Positions 1-12,459 are shown, numbered from the stretch's first letter. The stretch is 64,000 bases of DNA from Pocillopora verrucosa (GCF_036669915.1 NC_089323.1:14990840-15054839); one strand, 5' to 3'. The notes: generated by a model from the letters alone, not told the origin. A program made the numbers and translations.

Positions 1-198
1 ATTCCCTTTCACGACAACGTCGCGGAAGGACTCCCACAAAACCTCCAAAGACGCAGAGATTTTCAGAGCATAAATAGTTGAAAGTGTGACGCAAAGTGCG
101 CTGGGTGTGCCAGGACGAGGTATATCTCTTAAGAGTAACTGTAACGCACTCCAAGTCACAATTCAGCAGCAGCTATCTGTAATGAAAGAATACGTTAC
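1..198. other. intron of dehydrogenase copy A, no feature seen
   Basis: Sequence left of the third visible exon. It begins with a GC-richer stretch loosely like the start of the equivalent intron of copy B near 8440-8480. No exon is readable here. Confidence 0.4.
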
Positions 199-1996
199 CT
201 TTACATGCAATCCAGCCAATTCCATACTCTTTTGCTTTTTTTATGGCTAAATCCATGCAAAAGTTACCAACAACCTGTTTAAGACAGAAGAGGGTGAATC
301 AAAGCTAGTTACTGCATCGAGAGCTATGCATGTTATGCCTGATTTTCTTGTATTGCGTGACAAGACTAAAACGAAAAACGTGACTAACGAGGAAAATAAA
401 CGTCTTTCCGAGCCGGACAAACTTTAAAGAAATTTAACACTTTTCCTACTCAGTTCACTTGAACATACAGTGGTACATAGCTTCTATTCGGCTTGCAGAA
501 AAAAATAAGACTGAAGAGAACCAAAATGATTTTGGAGGATCCAAGATCTATGTAAGTTGATTGATTGTTGTTTAGTAAATAAAACGGAACGCGATAATAA
601 ACGCCGCGAAAGTAGCGGAGGAGTGAAAAAACGAGGGGAGTTTGGGTCGAGTCGTTGGGTTGTTAAAGAGATGAATAGAGAGCAGTAAGGAGAATATGCA
701 CTCTGATGTTGGAGTGCAAAGGGTCAAATTTAGAAAGAAAATGTGTAGAAATTCATACCGGACCAAGAAGATTGTTCCCATCAACCAGTGCGGAGGCTGC
801 AAAGTCCTTTTCAATGCTTGGTTCACCCTTCGGTTGCGTGATGCCATTCTTTATGTCACGAATGTAAATTTCTTAAAAACAAAGTAACGCAGAGTTAAAA
901 GAGTGTTAGCATTATTAAAAAAATCGATGAAATAAATTGATTAATTTCTCAAAGATATTGGCTGATTATAGCTATCATAAAATCCTAGAGTAATATAAGT
1001 TATGGGTGCATGCACGTATGTAGCAGACGACTAATTCCCTTTTACTACTTAATTTCTAGCTGGAATGAACACAAATAATTGAGTTCGCCGTGAAGTGTGT
1101 TAAGTTTGTTTTTTGACCTCGGATTTCCTTATCAACATACGCAAGAATTAAACCTTATATTGCATGTTAAGTACTTTTGAGATCCTAAATTTTGAAGAAG
1201 ACGGAAATTTTGAAGAAGACGGAAATTTTGAAGAGGACGGAAATTTTGGAGAAGACGGAAATTTTGAAGAAGACAGAAATTTTGATCTCGTAAAAAATTT
1301 GAAGTAAAACAGTCAGTAAAATTACTTAACACAAGTAGATAATCGTCTCTTGGTAATAGAAGCTAAGGTGATGAGTAGGGAAAAAACTTAGCGGGCATAA
1401 AAGAAATGATTCCAAGCGTGAAGTCGGTGATATCGACGAGCCAAAATGAAAATATTACCGATGAAAAGCGAAAGAAAGTGCTTCTAATCAACTCAGCTCT
1501 AGGAAGGAAACAACGATTATGTTCGATTAGAACTTTCAAAAGATGTTTCCTTCGATCGGATTCCTTTCCTGTTATTTTTAAGCTTCATAGCTACAGATGA
1601 ATTAATATTTTGAGTAATTAATACAAATCATAATTGACCTAATCGGGAATATGGAAGATTTTACGCCAGTAACTAACGGCGTAATTTCTTCCAGTCGGTA
1701 AATTATATACTGTAAGATTTTACGCCGTTAGTTAACGGCTTAAAATCTTACATATATATACACCGACGCACATAGTGGCGTAAAATCTTACAGTCTATAG
1801 ACTGTGTTAGTCACATATTACGCCCTTATCTAACTACCGGACCTAATCTGTTTAACCCGTGAGTGAAATGTCCCCTGACATCAGCCTCTGTGAGAACTTG
1901 AGAAAGAGCTGCACCGTGCTTTGGATCTGTGCCCACTGATACCATACACCGCTCAACAAACGAGCGCACTTCGGCAACCAGAACCCGCCTGTGCAT
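199..1996 (-). CDS. Ldh_2 family dehydrogenase, copy A (5' exons only, runs off left edge)
   Basis: Three exons are visible: complement(join(199..274, 759..871, 1843..1996)). They encode the N-terminal part of an NAD(P)-dependent oxidoreductase of the malate/L-lactate/sulfolactate dehydrogenase (Ldh_2) family. Readable motifs are VRSFVERCM, the family signature ADVRGHFTHGLNRL, SALVDGNNLLGP and VVGNFCMDLAIKKAKEYGIG. The start ATG at 1996 is inferred from alignment with copy B. Exon lengths (154, 113 and 76 nt) and phases equal those of copy B exactly, so this is a tandem duplicate, not a processed copy. The reading frame is open in all three exons. The first donor (GTCCGG) is weak and abuts an inverted-repeat element. 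The rest of the gene lies left of the window. Substrate cannot be told from sequence. Confidence 0.8.
660..727 (+). repeat. family A element, 3' fragment
   Basis: Matches the last ~65 bp of family A (GAGAACAGTATGGAGAATAT and GATGTTAGGGTG motifs, diverged), ending in AAAGGGTCAA. It lies just downstream of exon 2 of copy A. Confidence 0.55.
1190..1290. repeat. minisatellite, ~18 bp unit, about 5 copies
   Basis: Tandem unit close to GAAATTTTGAAGAAGACG with a few substitutions, in intron 1 of dehydrogenase copy A. Confidence 0.85.
1650..1842. repeat. inverted-repeat element abutting a splice donor
   Basis: Contains a near-perfect 40 bp palindrome at 1712-1751 (arms GTAAGATTTTA and TAAAATCTTAC) and further copies of TTTACGCC/GGCGTAA at 1670-1690, 1775-1790 and 1818-1825. 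Its right edge reaches the donor of exon 1 of copy A. Probably a small foldback or MITE. Confidence 0.6.
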
Positions 1997-2853
1997 TTTG
2001 GTTTACACTGAGTCGACCACGGTCGGATATACTTTACTATCCCAATGACGGAAAACCATGCGCAAAACAAAAGCAGTTGCGTGACACACTCGGCCGTTTC
2101 TTGTTAAGTTTTCACTCGTTGCGTGACTTTCGTTACTACCAAAGTAGCAGGGTTCCAATGAAGGGCTAACGCTAACTCGAAACGTCAGCTTTATAAACTC
2201 TTTACGATGGCCAATTTACATTACCAACTCAGTTGATAATACCAAATTATCTCGAAAAGAAATATGGTTTGCTGAGTTGTCAGTGAATTTTTTCCTTTTC
2301 TATTTGCGACAAAGGAACTGTGAAATAGAAAATTAACAGGATAGTAACCCTTTCTATGCCCTCTCACCTCCAAGAGGGATATGCATCTGATTTCTCCCAA
2401 GTATCACTCCCTGAATCAAACAGTAAGGTCGTGAGAATATAAGAAATGATTGCGAACTCAAGAAGCTCTCTTGATTGTTAGACAAATCCTCCTTGTTAGC
2501 ACCTTAGGAAATATACCTAGAGAACAGTATGGAGAATATGCATACTGATGTTAGGGTGTAACGGGTTAAAACCTGTTTCAGAAGTACAAGACGGAAAAAG
2601 GCTGGGACTGGCTTTAGAGACTACACCAGGATCTTCCCTCCATTAAATAATAATTAACAGCAAAACTGTTCATTTAATTATGTACATTCTTTTGTTTTAC
2701 TCCATCTCATTTTTATTCTAATTTAGTTTCACACTTTCCTTTCTATATATAACGTAACTGAACTTATAATAATTTTACATTTGATACTGGTGACACGTTG
2801 TCGCCGAATTTCGCGATAAACTAATGAATTTTACTGCATATTAAGCAAGGCTT
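1997..2853. other. spacer between tandem dehydrogenase genes
   Basis: Lies between the 3' end of copy B and the start of copy A, so it should hold the terminator of one gene and the promoter of the other. No TATA box was obvious. A family A element occupies 2344-2568; the rest shows no coding potential. Confidence 0.5.
2344..2568 (+). repeat. family A element (~220 bp MITE-like)
   Basis: Begins TAACCCTTTC and ends GTAACGGGTTAA; carries the family landmarks CTTGATTGTTAGACAAAT, AGCACCTTAGGAAAT and GAACAGTATGGAGAATATG. Confidence 0.8.
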
Positions 2854-5800
2854 TTACTGCCTCAGTAGGTAGGCCACACCTAATCTGTCAGCAATTTTAT
2901 CCTGCAAACAAAAAAAAACCAACACTAGTCACGTAAATAATTACAATGATTTTATCATAAATGTAAGAAGGCAGTTTCTAGCTACTGCCTAGCACCCACA
3001 TCTAGAGGTAAGTCAACCAAGATACCTTCAACCCTTTAACTCCTAAGAGTGACTAGCATCGAATTTCTCCTCACAATATCACCCCTGAATCACACATTAA
3101 GGTCATGAGAATAAAGGAAATGATCACCAACTACAGAAGCTCTTGATTGTTAAACAAATTCTCCTTGTAAGCACCTTAGGAAATGTAAAGAGAACAGTAT
3201 GGAGAATTTGGATACGTATACTGATGAGAGGATGTGGAGGGCAAAACTAGATGACAGGAAAGACTACAAAAGTAGGTAGGTAGGTCGTGTATGGGACTTC
3301 CATTTCTGGATTCTTTGTTTTCAACACTTTCTCTGCGATGTCTTGCTAAGGGGGTTAAAATGTAGCAAACTGGTTTCACGCATGTTGGACAAGAAGACAA
3401 ACCAACATGTTTTGCCTGGATAATTGTTTGAGCAGTATTGTCATACCGTGTAAAAGTGATAAAATTACATCTTTTTGAAGTCAAATAAACTTCAAACCAC
3501 GAGCACGAATTGGTTAAGAAAATTTTCCATTTTGCAAGGAGTCCTACGTCTGCCACGAGGAACAAGGTAGTCTCACAGTCGCTCCGGGGAGTCCCACCCA
3601 CGTGGCTGTGTGCTGTTTTACAATCCTATGACAATTTTCAAACTTATAAACATACTAACCATGGATTTCAGCACATTTTCATGGTAATAAATGCCTCCAT
3701 CTTCAGAAACTTTGCGCATGTGTTCTTTTTCAGGATCTCCAGCGACTAAAACCGCAGTCTCACCCTCCGCCTGAAGCACACAAATACAGAGGAAAATTGG
3801 TTCAAAAATTTTATAAACACAACGTTCATCGTTCTCTCCGCTCTAACTCTCCGTCTCCCACCCTGTCAGTCAGATGGTCTGCTTGTTTGTCTGTCCGACA
3901 ACCTGCTAATCCATCTATCTAGCAGTCTGTCGGACTGTATGACGGTCTATCTAATGGTCTGTTCGTACGTCCGTCTGTCCCTCTGTCCGTCTGTCTCTCT
4001 GTCTATCTTACTGCATGCCTACCCATCCTTCACTTTTTACTGTTATTTGTTTGTTTGCGAATTAATCTGTTTGCGTTTGGTTGCGTCTTCATTTCATAAC
4101 TCTTAAAATCATCCGTCGCACACTAACCGGTTCCAAATTTCTGTACTGATCCATCGAAGCTTGCATACGATCCTCAAATCCGTCAGCATATACTTTAGGG
4201 TTAACTGCTATGAAACAATGACCCTGAAAAACAATAACAGATGGTAACATTTCAATTTCAACATGCCATTTTTACTAATAAGCAGTGAATAAAACAGCTG
4301 AAATCACTTTGTTACCAAATTATGTACTCGTTCTTCTTCTCCTTTCCAGCGTTTGATGTTTGTTCCAAACGTAGATCCCGATAACATCCCACAAAACACA
4401 TCCACCATCATGGCTAATCCAAAACCTTTATATCCACCTGGCCAACAGAAGCAATATGTTACGCACAACAGATAGTTTCGTCTGATTTCCAAACAATGTG
4501 AAAATAGTTGCAGATCAATGTCAGTATCTGAGCAACTACTGCATGCACCTACCCCTCCCCTAGCCCAACATTAACTCTAACTTGTTATCAATTGACAGTT
4601 GTTGGATTAGGGGAGGGGTAAGTGCACAGCTTCTCAGGTACCGACCTTGATCCGACTTACCTGTGATTTCTGCTCCACCTAAGGGAAAAAGTCCACCCCG
4701 GTCCATTGCCTCAACAGGATCAACAGTTTCCTAACAAAACGCATATTATCTCCTTTAGAAGTAACATAAAAACACCAACGAAGAAATGAAAAAGTTGAAA
4801 TAATTATTGCAGTGAATTAAGAGGGCTGATTTTTCAAGCTATGACCCCTTTAAGAGCCAGTAAAAGGACAACCAATGAGCCGATGAAGTGGCCTTTTTAC
4901 AACACAGCGGTCAAATGTTGGGCATGCGCGAGGGGATTAATTTTGGCCGCTCACGCACCAGTTTCCTGCGCAAAATTCCGAAGGAAAACATAAGGCAACC
5001 GCTGTCTCGCCAAATTAGCGAAAGAAAATTGAAAAGTTCCTAAAGATCTCTGAAAAGAAACAAAGTAGGGAATGGAAAACTCGAGACTTTTCGAACACAA
5101 GCTTATTCAAGTACGGGGATCTTGCTGATTTACCATCATTTTTTTAAGCTTTACCAAAAGAGTCATACGCTTTTAAAACACTGTGACTTACTGGCTTGAA
5201 GTGGCTGTTTGTAACATTTGTGAGAGAACTTTTTTCTGACGGCCTGAAAGCACGTGACTATGACCTGGTCATTACAACGTTCGCACATGCGCAGACCTTT
5301 GACCGGTTTTTTTATTTTTTTTACTATTTTTTTTACCAACTTCTTGGACAATCGGGATTATATCCCGTTTTAAGACATTCAAATATCATGAAAATGTCTA
5401 CATGCCTAGGGATAGACTGGCCCATAAAATACTTCTTCAGAGGATGAACTGACCTGACGTGCCGAAATAAATACAGGGATAAAAGAAAAGAAAGTTAAAA
5501 TGTGAAAGCTCTTGGACCTCGACTGCAAAAGGCGTGTCTTCGCCAATCGAAGCATCGCTTGGTAACCGCGGATTTTTCACATGATTTCTTACCAATCCTT
5601 TTGAGTCGACACCCCATCCTTGAGGCATTTCAGTTCCTTTTACACGACACATTCTAAGCTAAATAAAGAAAGAAACTCTAAGTTAAAACACACACATTTA
5701 GAAACAGAGAAAGTAAGCAGCTATCTCAAGGAACAGGAAACATATCCAGGGATTTTTTAACGAGGATTGCCAATCTACTTCTTGACCAACCGCCGACGCC

Positions 5801-8800
5801 TACCCATTCCCCCCCTCCCTCCTCCCCCTCCCTGTGTTACACAAAAGAACAAATCAGCAGGTTGAGTAATAATACGTGATCCAGTTGTTGCTAGAATTTT
5901 GATGCCAGAAAAGTAATAAAAGAACCCACAGATCCAATGAGGGGATCCAGAGGCCCTCCCCCCTTGCCACACACTATCTAGATCCGCCAATGAAGTAATA
6001 CAGTGATTCTTTTTGTCTATCAGTCAGTCTGTCAACCTTCTTTTTCTACCAGTCTGTTTATGTGTTTTCTCTCCTGCCTGCATGTCTCCCTCTCTGCTTG
6101 TCTGTGGTCTGCACGCTGGTCAGTCTGTCTGCCCTTCTGTCAGTCTTTCTGTCGGCTTATTCATCTTTTCCTTTCGGAGGAAACAGACAAAGTCGAGTCG
6201 ATCAAACGTTATTTGTTACCTTTCCAAATGCCACCGCTGAAGTAGCCATATCCAGGAGAAAATTGTCGCCTTCCTTCCCTGGGGCGGCAACTGACAGAGG
6301 GTTTGTTCCAATGGATGGCTATGTAATGAAATAAGATTAAAACACTATGTGCAATCACTAAGGTAAGGAAATTACTTCATTCATGGTTTACTTGATTGGA
6401 ATTTCGACAGATGCGATTCTACTTTAACTAAACATAGCTTAGCCAAGACGCTCAGCTGTCATAAGCTATTTCAGGTGTTTTATATATTTTTTTTACAGAG
6501 CGTTGCCAATGAATAATCTTAACACAGTCGATAACGATTTGAAAGTAGCTTGTGCTCATGGAGCATTTTCCTCGCTATTCTCTCTAAATGATTGAAAAAA
6601 AAACTGCTGCTTCTTCCTCAACCTGTCAGACGCAAAAATAAAATACAGTCATGGCGCGTTATTCCCGTACTCAAGGTTGGTTACCTTGTGTTTGCGGGCG
6701 GGTGGGTAACCTGTGTTATTTTGAATTTTGATCGGCTCGTTCCAAAATTGCCTTTCTCTCTGATTGGCTCCTGTGTTAACTTTTTGTTACGGCAGCCAAT
6801 CCAAGAGCGTAAACGGGTAAACAAGTAACCAATCCAAAGCGCAGGGGAAAAGCTTAAACGAAGCTAAATCTGAAAACGTATGGACACAAATAGCCCAGAG
6901 CGACGGCGAAGCAAAAGGTGAAATGAGAGTAACACTTAAACAAGACAACAGGTGAGGCAAACATTTCTTACTTGTTCGATGACTTTGTTAAAATTCTGTG
7001 CAATGTTAGCGTGTGCACTATTGTCTAGTCTGCGCTTGCAGATAAGTCAAACTCTCTTTACTCTGACGCAAGCTCGGGTGTTTGTTTCACGTTCTTCATG
7101 AAGTAATCAGGGAACCCAATAATCGACGTACAGTATTCTTAAGAAACTCACCTTGGCTGCCCTGGTTGGTACCACCACAGGGGAGGTGTTCGACATACTC
7201 ATACCCTACGATACCGAGAGAATGAAGCAACTCTCACGAATTTCAATATTTTTTCCATTCTAACTAATAATTTTTTACCGACGCGGAGGTTACTATGGAT
7301 TGACAAATACCGCGCCGCTACCACTTTCCCCGACAATGAGGTCAGTATTTATTTTAGCATAAACCATACAAGGTGAACAACCAGCGGAACAAAAAACTGC
7401 TTTATTTTTATCAAAGACTGAGAGAGTTTAAAGTCTCGCGCGCCGCGCAAAGGCAGGTGCGCGGATACTGCTGCCCGTGTACCGGTAAAATATTTCTTTT
7501 AGTAGAAAGACCAACACGCCTTATAGTGGGCAAATAAATTTGTCTTCTAGTGTTGAGTGAAATTCGTCTTGTTGTTGAAAATTATCACATGTTTCACTCT
7601 TAACATCGTCATCGATGTGCCGTGTGCTCGCCAGTTTTCGTAAAACAAAACTTTTTTTTTGCTCTAAAATTTGAGGTTGGAACGAAAAACTACTGAAATA
7701 GCAGCGAAATGGAAAGCCGCTTTATTTCTCTTCAGTGCCTGGGTAGTCACCCTCGAGAAATCCTAACCCGCCTGAAGCACTAGTCACTTTTGGGGGATAT
7801 TCTTCCAAAATAAAGTGTCGAAATTTTGACTTACTATCATTCCATGCTGCAGTGCTTGAGCGCTGTACCAAGCAGCTATACCAAAATGCGTAGAACCTGA
7901 AACGCGACAAGTGAGGTTTGACGGTTTTTTCCAAAGTTCTCATGGAAAGACCTAACTAAATGGGGGGGAAGCGGAAACCCAGTGTTTTTTGCTTCGATTT
8001 AACCACACCTCACGGAAACAGTCACCTCTTAAAACAGTCTACAGTTTTGACACTAATCCACCCCCTCTGTTAGTTGACATATTTTTTAACAGGAAGCTAG
8101 TACTTTGTGCCAGCAGCAAAACACCATCTCATGGCCAGTTGAAGATGATTTTCCCCATAAGTTTTTTTTTGTGTAGGAACTTTTTCGTTTTTGAGCATCC
8201 AAAACAATCCTCGGAATCAGAGAAACTTCAAACTCGAACACGACGGCTTAGTTTGTAAGCAGAGGAGTCAAAATTCACCGTGGGTAGAGCTTTATCGAAA
8301 AAAATAGTTGTTTAAATTTTTCTCCGCTTTAGCGATTAGCAGTTTCACCTGGAAGCCCCTTCCTTTTTCGGTGGGGTGATAAAAGACGGGCGGGGGAGGG
8401 GAAGGGGTGCACTGTTACATGACCAACAGTCATAACAGTTCATAAACGACCGCGAAGGAAGTCCGAGTGTTCGCCTGATTGCGTTATTCCGTCGGAAGCA
8501 AAGCTTCACTGCTTGTTTAGGACAAGTACACGCCTACAACAATGTTTACAGAAATATTAGTTACCTTTACACACGACACAACCAATTCCATATTCCTTTG
8601 CTTTCTTGATGGCTAAATCCATGCAAAAGTTACCAACAACCTGTTTCGTGACAGAAAGAATTAACTCAAATGGAAGCGTTGCTTCGTGTTGTATCCTAAC
8701 GTAGATTAAGATCGTCACGCAAATTTAAATTACGTTGCGTGACACGACTTAATGACAGGGCACTTCATCGAACGAATAAAATTAAGACTCAAAGAGCGTG

Positions 8801-9847
8801 AACAAAATAATCACCCTATAAAACTGAGATTGAAAAAAGATTTGATTTTTTTCTCGATTAAACCAGTTAGATTGGGAATCTAGATCCGATCTTGTAAGAA
8901 TTTCAGTTCCAAATATCTCATATGCTTTAAAAGATGTGTTTGCAGTTTCCTTCAAAAGCACTCACGCATAACTTGGCACAAAATTACGTAACCCCAAAAG
9001 ACTATAAACTGGGATTTCACGGTGACTTGCACGGTGACTTTCCACATGCAAAGGACAAAATTAAAATAAAAAGAAGCTTGACTTTATTTACCACACCAGG
9101 AAGATTGTTACCATTCACCAGCGCAGTCGCTGCAAAATCCTTTTCAAGACTCGGTTCGCCTCTCGCTTGCGTGACGCCACTCTCAATGTCACGCATATAC
9201 ATTTCTTTAAAAGAGATAACGCAAAGTTACGTAGTGTCGACTAATGGGGAGTGAGCATGATCAATTTTGAGAAGCGAGTCACATGTTTGTCACATGCTCA
9301 CGGGTTCGGTAACGCTTTCTTGGTTGTATAACTATTTTAAGGAAACCTTAAGCTCGGCGGGGCGAGGTGGGGAAAGAAATATTCTATTTCTTGTGAGGAT
9401 CTTTGAGATGATGTAAGACTTAAATACACTTCTAAATATGAAATACTTTCTATAGATGTTTTATCGCCTTTCAGAACGTTTTCAGACATATGTCAGTTCC
9501 TGTGAAAGACTGCGTTCGTGTACGTTTGTTACATCGAAAATTCAACCAAGATTATTTTTGGCATATAAAAGAAAAAAGAAACATACTTTCTCTCGTTTGC
9601 AGATGCGAACAATCTTGCTTGCTTTTTTATAAGATTGTACGTTAAACAATAATGGTCTATTATAAAAACGATGATTCAACTATAATCGCTTACCTAATCG
9701 GTAGAGCCCGTGAGTAAAATGACCTCTAATATCAGCCTCTATGAGCATATTAGCGATAGCTACACTGTGTTTGGGATCTGTTCCTATGGCTGTCATACAT
9801 CGCTCTATAAATGAGCGTGCCTTTATCACCGACACAAGCTTTGTCAT
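2854..9847 (-). CDS. Ldh_2 family malate/L-lactate dehydrogenase-like oxidoreductase, copy B
   Basis: Twelve exons on the minus strand: complement(join(2854..2901, 3660..3770, 4128..4223, 4316..4437, 4661..4730, 5593..5658, 6220..6318, 7152..7205, 7835..7896, 8565..8640, 9092..9204, 9694..9847)), 356 aa, the usual family length. All junctions are GT-AG and the phases agree throughout. Motifs in order: ADIRGHFTHGLYRL near residue 40, ATALVNGNNLPG, GNFCMDLAIKKAKEYGIG, STHFGIAAWYS (the family's catalytic-His region), GMSMSNTSPVVVPTRAAK, IGTNPLSVAAPG (cofactor loop), DMATSAVAFGK, PQGWGVDSKG, GGLFPLGG, GGYKGFGLAMMVDVFCG and GHCFIAVNPKVYADGFEDRM. The family reduces or oxidises 2-hydroxy acids with NAD(P)H; the substrate here is unknown. 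The last exon ends early compared with a readable second frame, see findings. It lies directly upstream of copy A. Confidence 0.87.
3030..3243 (+). repeat. family A element
   Basis: Starts AACCCTTTAACTCCTAAGAG; carries TGAATCACACATTAAGGTCA and GAACAGTATGGAGAATTTG. The 3' inverted end is eroded. Lies in the last intron of dehydrogenase copy B. Confidence 0.8.
3865..4015. repeat. degenerate CTGT-rich simple repeat
   Basis: Imperfect runs of GTCTGTC, TCTGTCCG and TCTATCT in an intron of dehydrogenase copy B. A similar tract lies at 6010-6165. Confidence 0.7.
4511..4652. repeat. foldback element, copy 1
   Basis: Long imperfect inverted repeat whose outer arms read CAGATCAATGTCAG and the diverged complement ending near CCTTGATC; inner arms CCTACCCCTCCCCTA and TAGGGGAGGGGTA. 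Same family as 12460-12594 and 13508-13632. It ends about 8 bp from exon 8 of dehydrogenase copy B. Confidence 0.8.
5800..5835. repeat. C-rich tract
   Basis: Pyrimidine-rich run of CCCCCTCCCTCC type in an intron of copy B. Confidence 0.6.
6010..6165. repeat. degenerate CTGT-rich simple repeat
   Basis: Repeated GTCTGTC, CTGCCTG and CAGTCTGTC, open in three plus-strand frames only because of its simple composition. Intronic in copy B. Confidence 0.7.
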
Positions 9848-10039
9848 CCTGACCTCCTTATATAAGTGGCTAAAGGAAAAATCTTCTATGCAGTCGGGAG
9901 ATTGCGTGACTCAGCTCTATGAGTAACACGAGATTCGAGTCCGCAAAAAAATTGAATTTTGATCGCGTTCAGTCTGTTCAGTACAATGTCGAGCACTTTT
10001 TTGTTGGATCTGTTACTGAATAAAAGTTAACTTTCACCC

Positions 10040-10150
10040 AGAATAAGGTATTCATGTTCTTTTCCTTGTCGCATAAAAACAAACAAACAAATAAACAGGT
10101 ATTCATGTTCTTTTCCTTATCGCATAAAATAAACAAACAAATAAACAAAT
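10040..10150. repeat. tandem duplication, ~57 bp unit, 2 copies
   Basis: GGTATTCATGTTCTTTTCCT followed by an AAACAAACAAATAAAC run occurs twice in direct succession. Confidence 0.85.
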
Positions 10151-10496
10151 GATAATATAAAACAAAATTATGTTGACAAATTCAATCGGCTTATAGTCAA
10201 TTAATACTGAGCCTGAGGGGTTAAGGGGGGAGGGGGGGGTTACAAGTTACCTCTATTGCCTTCCCCCCAATGAATTTGTATCATAAGCTCTGCATTCAGA
10301 TAGTAATGATACAATCATAATTGTGGGTGGGTGGGTCTTGCTACCTATGACTGGCATCTATAAAAAATATAAAACATATAATTATTTGGTTGCTTATGAA
10401 TGGGGGCCTGAATAGATTTTTAAAAAATAGTTTTACTAACACTTTTCAGTCATCCACCAAGACTTCTGGCTAAAGCTCTTTTTTTTTCATAAGTAC

Positions 10497-11065
10497 AGTG
10501 GAACCTATATTAGGCATCACCACATTAAGCAGTCAGTTTTCAAAGTCCCAAATTTTTCCCTGTTAATTAATTACAGTAACTCTCATCACTATTAAGCAGT
10601 CACCTCTCTGGTGGTCACTGTAGTGATGTATCTTTATCCCTTTTGCTCCCATGATCTATTTAGTAATTCTTCTTCTTACTACAATCTTTTATTATTATTA
10701 TTTGGGAGAATTTAGTATTGGATCAACTTTAAGTCCCCTAAGTTATATTCTCTTTATTCTCATCACTTTTGTACTTGATATTGTACTGATATTTTAAGGC
10801 AGGAGAAGTTTTCTTCTTGTCACTCATGGGAGTTAAAGAGTTAAGAATGCCTTCATCATGGGAATGGTCGGCAAGACTTCATGACTAGATGTCAATAATG
10901 AATATTAATGTGGTGAAATGTATTTAAGTGAGGTGAATACTGATTTAAGTGTGTTGTAAGTTGTGACCGTATATCTAGAATATTGATAGACTTTACAGTC
11001 ACCCTTTACTGAGTCCCAGCAGCTGATTTGTTTTGTTCTGCACCTGTATTGAACAATCATTTAAA
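10497..11065. repeat. GTGGAACCT-type element, interrupted
   Basis: Starts CAGTGGAACCTATATTAGGC and contains ATTAAGCAGTCACC and GTGGTCACTG, as in related pieces at 43967-44095 with 44300-44370, 44517-44592 and 61985-62045. A family B element (10639-10843) interrupts it. Class undetermined. Confidence 0.5.
10639..10843 (-). repeat. family B element
   Basis: Reverse orientation: starts CCTTTTGCTCCCATGATC, has TTCTCTTTATTCTCATCACT and TTGATATTGTACTGATATTT, ends CATGGGAGTTAAAGAGTTAA. Internal ATT microsatellite expansion. Confidence 0.75.
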
Positions 11066-11722
11066 ATGTAACCACTTAAATAAAACTGAAAATAATCTTT
11101 CAAGAAAAAGTTATTATATATTTATCTCCCAAAATCAAAATTAGAAGTATTTTGAGCTAATTTTGTACATTAAGTGGTAAATTATAGAATAGCATGGCAT
11201 TTTTAAGTGTTTTTTAATGATACTCCCACTAGATTCTCCTTCCAAATCGTCTAATATTCCATAATGTGTAAAAGAGGGAGGAGAAGATGTCCCATCAAAA
11301 GTCATATATGGCTTTGCTAAATGCACTCCTACATTTGATACCCAACTAAAACAAGTTCCATTGAACTATATTTCTTGCTAGGGTTCTTAAATTCTTATCA
11401 ATTTCTATAAACACAAATAGTTTTAAATTGCAGTCCTTCTTCATACTGAAATCAGTTTTTGCTGACCACTATTCATATGGATACCTGTAAAAAGCCTTCA
11501 ATGACTTATCATGTACTAAATTTTCTCACAATCCTTCATGAAATACAAGAGAAATTTAACTTTGCATCAAGGTTGTGATTCCCCAAGCACTGAGTGATTT
11601 AAGCCATAATGTTCTTTCTTGCTACAATGATTATTTTTCCCAATACTAATTAATTTTAAACAACTCAAAAATCAAATATAGTAATTCACTTCATCAAATA
11701 CTAATTAATCAGATGGTATATA

Positions 11723-11724
11723 AT

Positions 11725-11755
<31 letters not shown>

Positions 11756-11785
11756 TAATAATAAAAATAATGATGATAATAATAA
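11723..11785. repeat. AAT/ATA microsatellite
   Basis: About 60 bp of (AAT)n with minor interruptions and a short ATG-containing tail. Confidence 0.95.
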
Positions 11786-12459
11786 GTACAAGGCAGAAAC
11801 TTTCAATTTTCTTCCCTGAACAATAACAAGCATTTCATAACAGGTTGGTGTTTTTGTTGTTTATTAAACAGTAGTTTCAATCTATTAAGTTTTTACTTCT
11901 ATGGTCATCTGTCACCCTTCTGTCATGCGAATCAGCAAAATATTCAAGCATATTTTGTGCAAAATAAAGGCAATTGAGTTTATCATCCTTCAAATATTTT
12001 GCAATGTGCGCAAAAATATGTTTACAAACAGCTTACTGTTTGCTGCGTGGGATTTTTTCCTTTTTGTGTCCTTTGGTATGACTTTTCAAACAAATATTTT
12101 TCAAAAACTTTTAATGAAGACTAAGTTTGAAAATTTGAAAATCAAGGAATATCACCTGGGTGAACAGAGGGGGGGTTCAGCATTGTTAACAGAGTATTAA
12201 GGGGGGGGTCTATGCAATAGGGGGCATCAGGTTAGTGTGACACAATCTCAATCCTAGAATCCCCACCCCCCTCCCCCCTCCCCCCCTCCACACTGGCCCA
12301 CAGGTGATAAATAATGACCAGTGCCAAAGTATGAATTTACATTGCAGATCGAAGGCCTCAACTGAAGTTGCTGCTCAGATAGGCAGACCTGTTGCATGAG
12401 TAAGACATTCAAGTATCAGTGTTGTTGTCAGTAATTGCTGTTTGGATAGAGAAATTTGG

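Noticed and set aside
6003-6334. Cys/Ser/Leu-rich plus-strand open frames
   Set aside because: They run through a CTGT-type simple repeat and across the antisense of a dehydrogenase exon.
11901-12200. Possible 99-codon gene on the plus strand
   Set aside because: No recognisable similarity, no splice partners or promoter, ends in a G-rich low-complexity tract.
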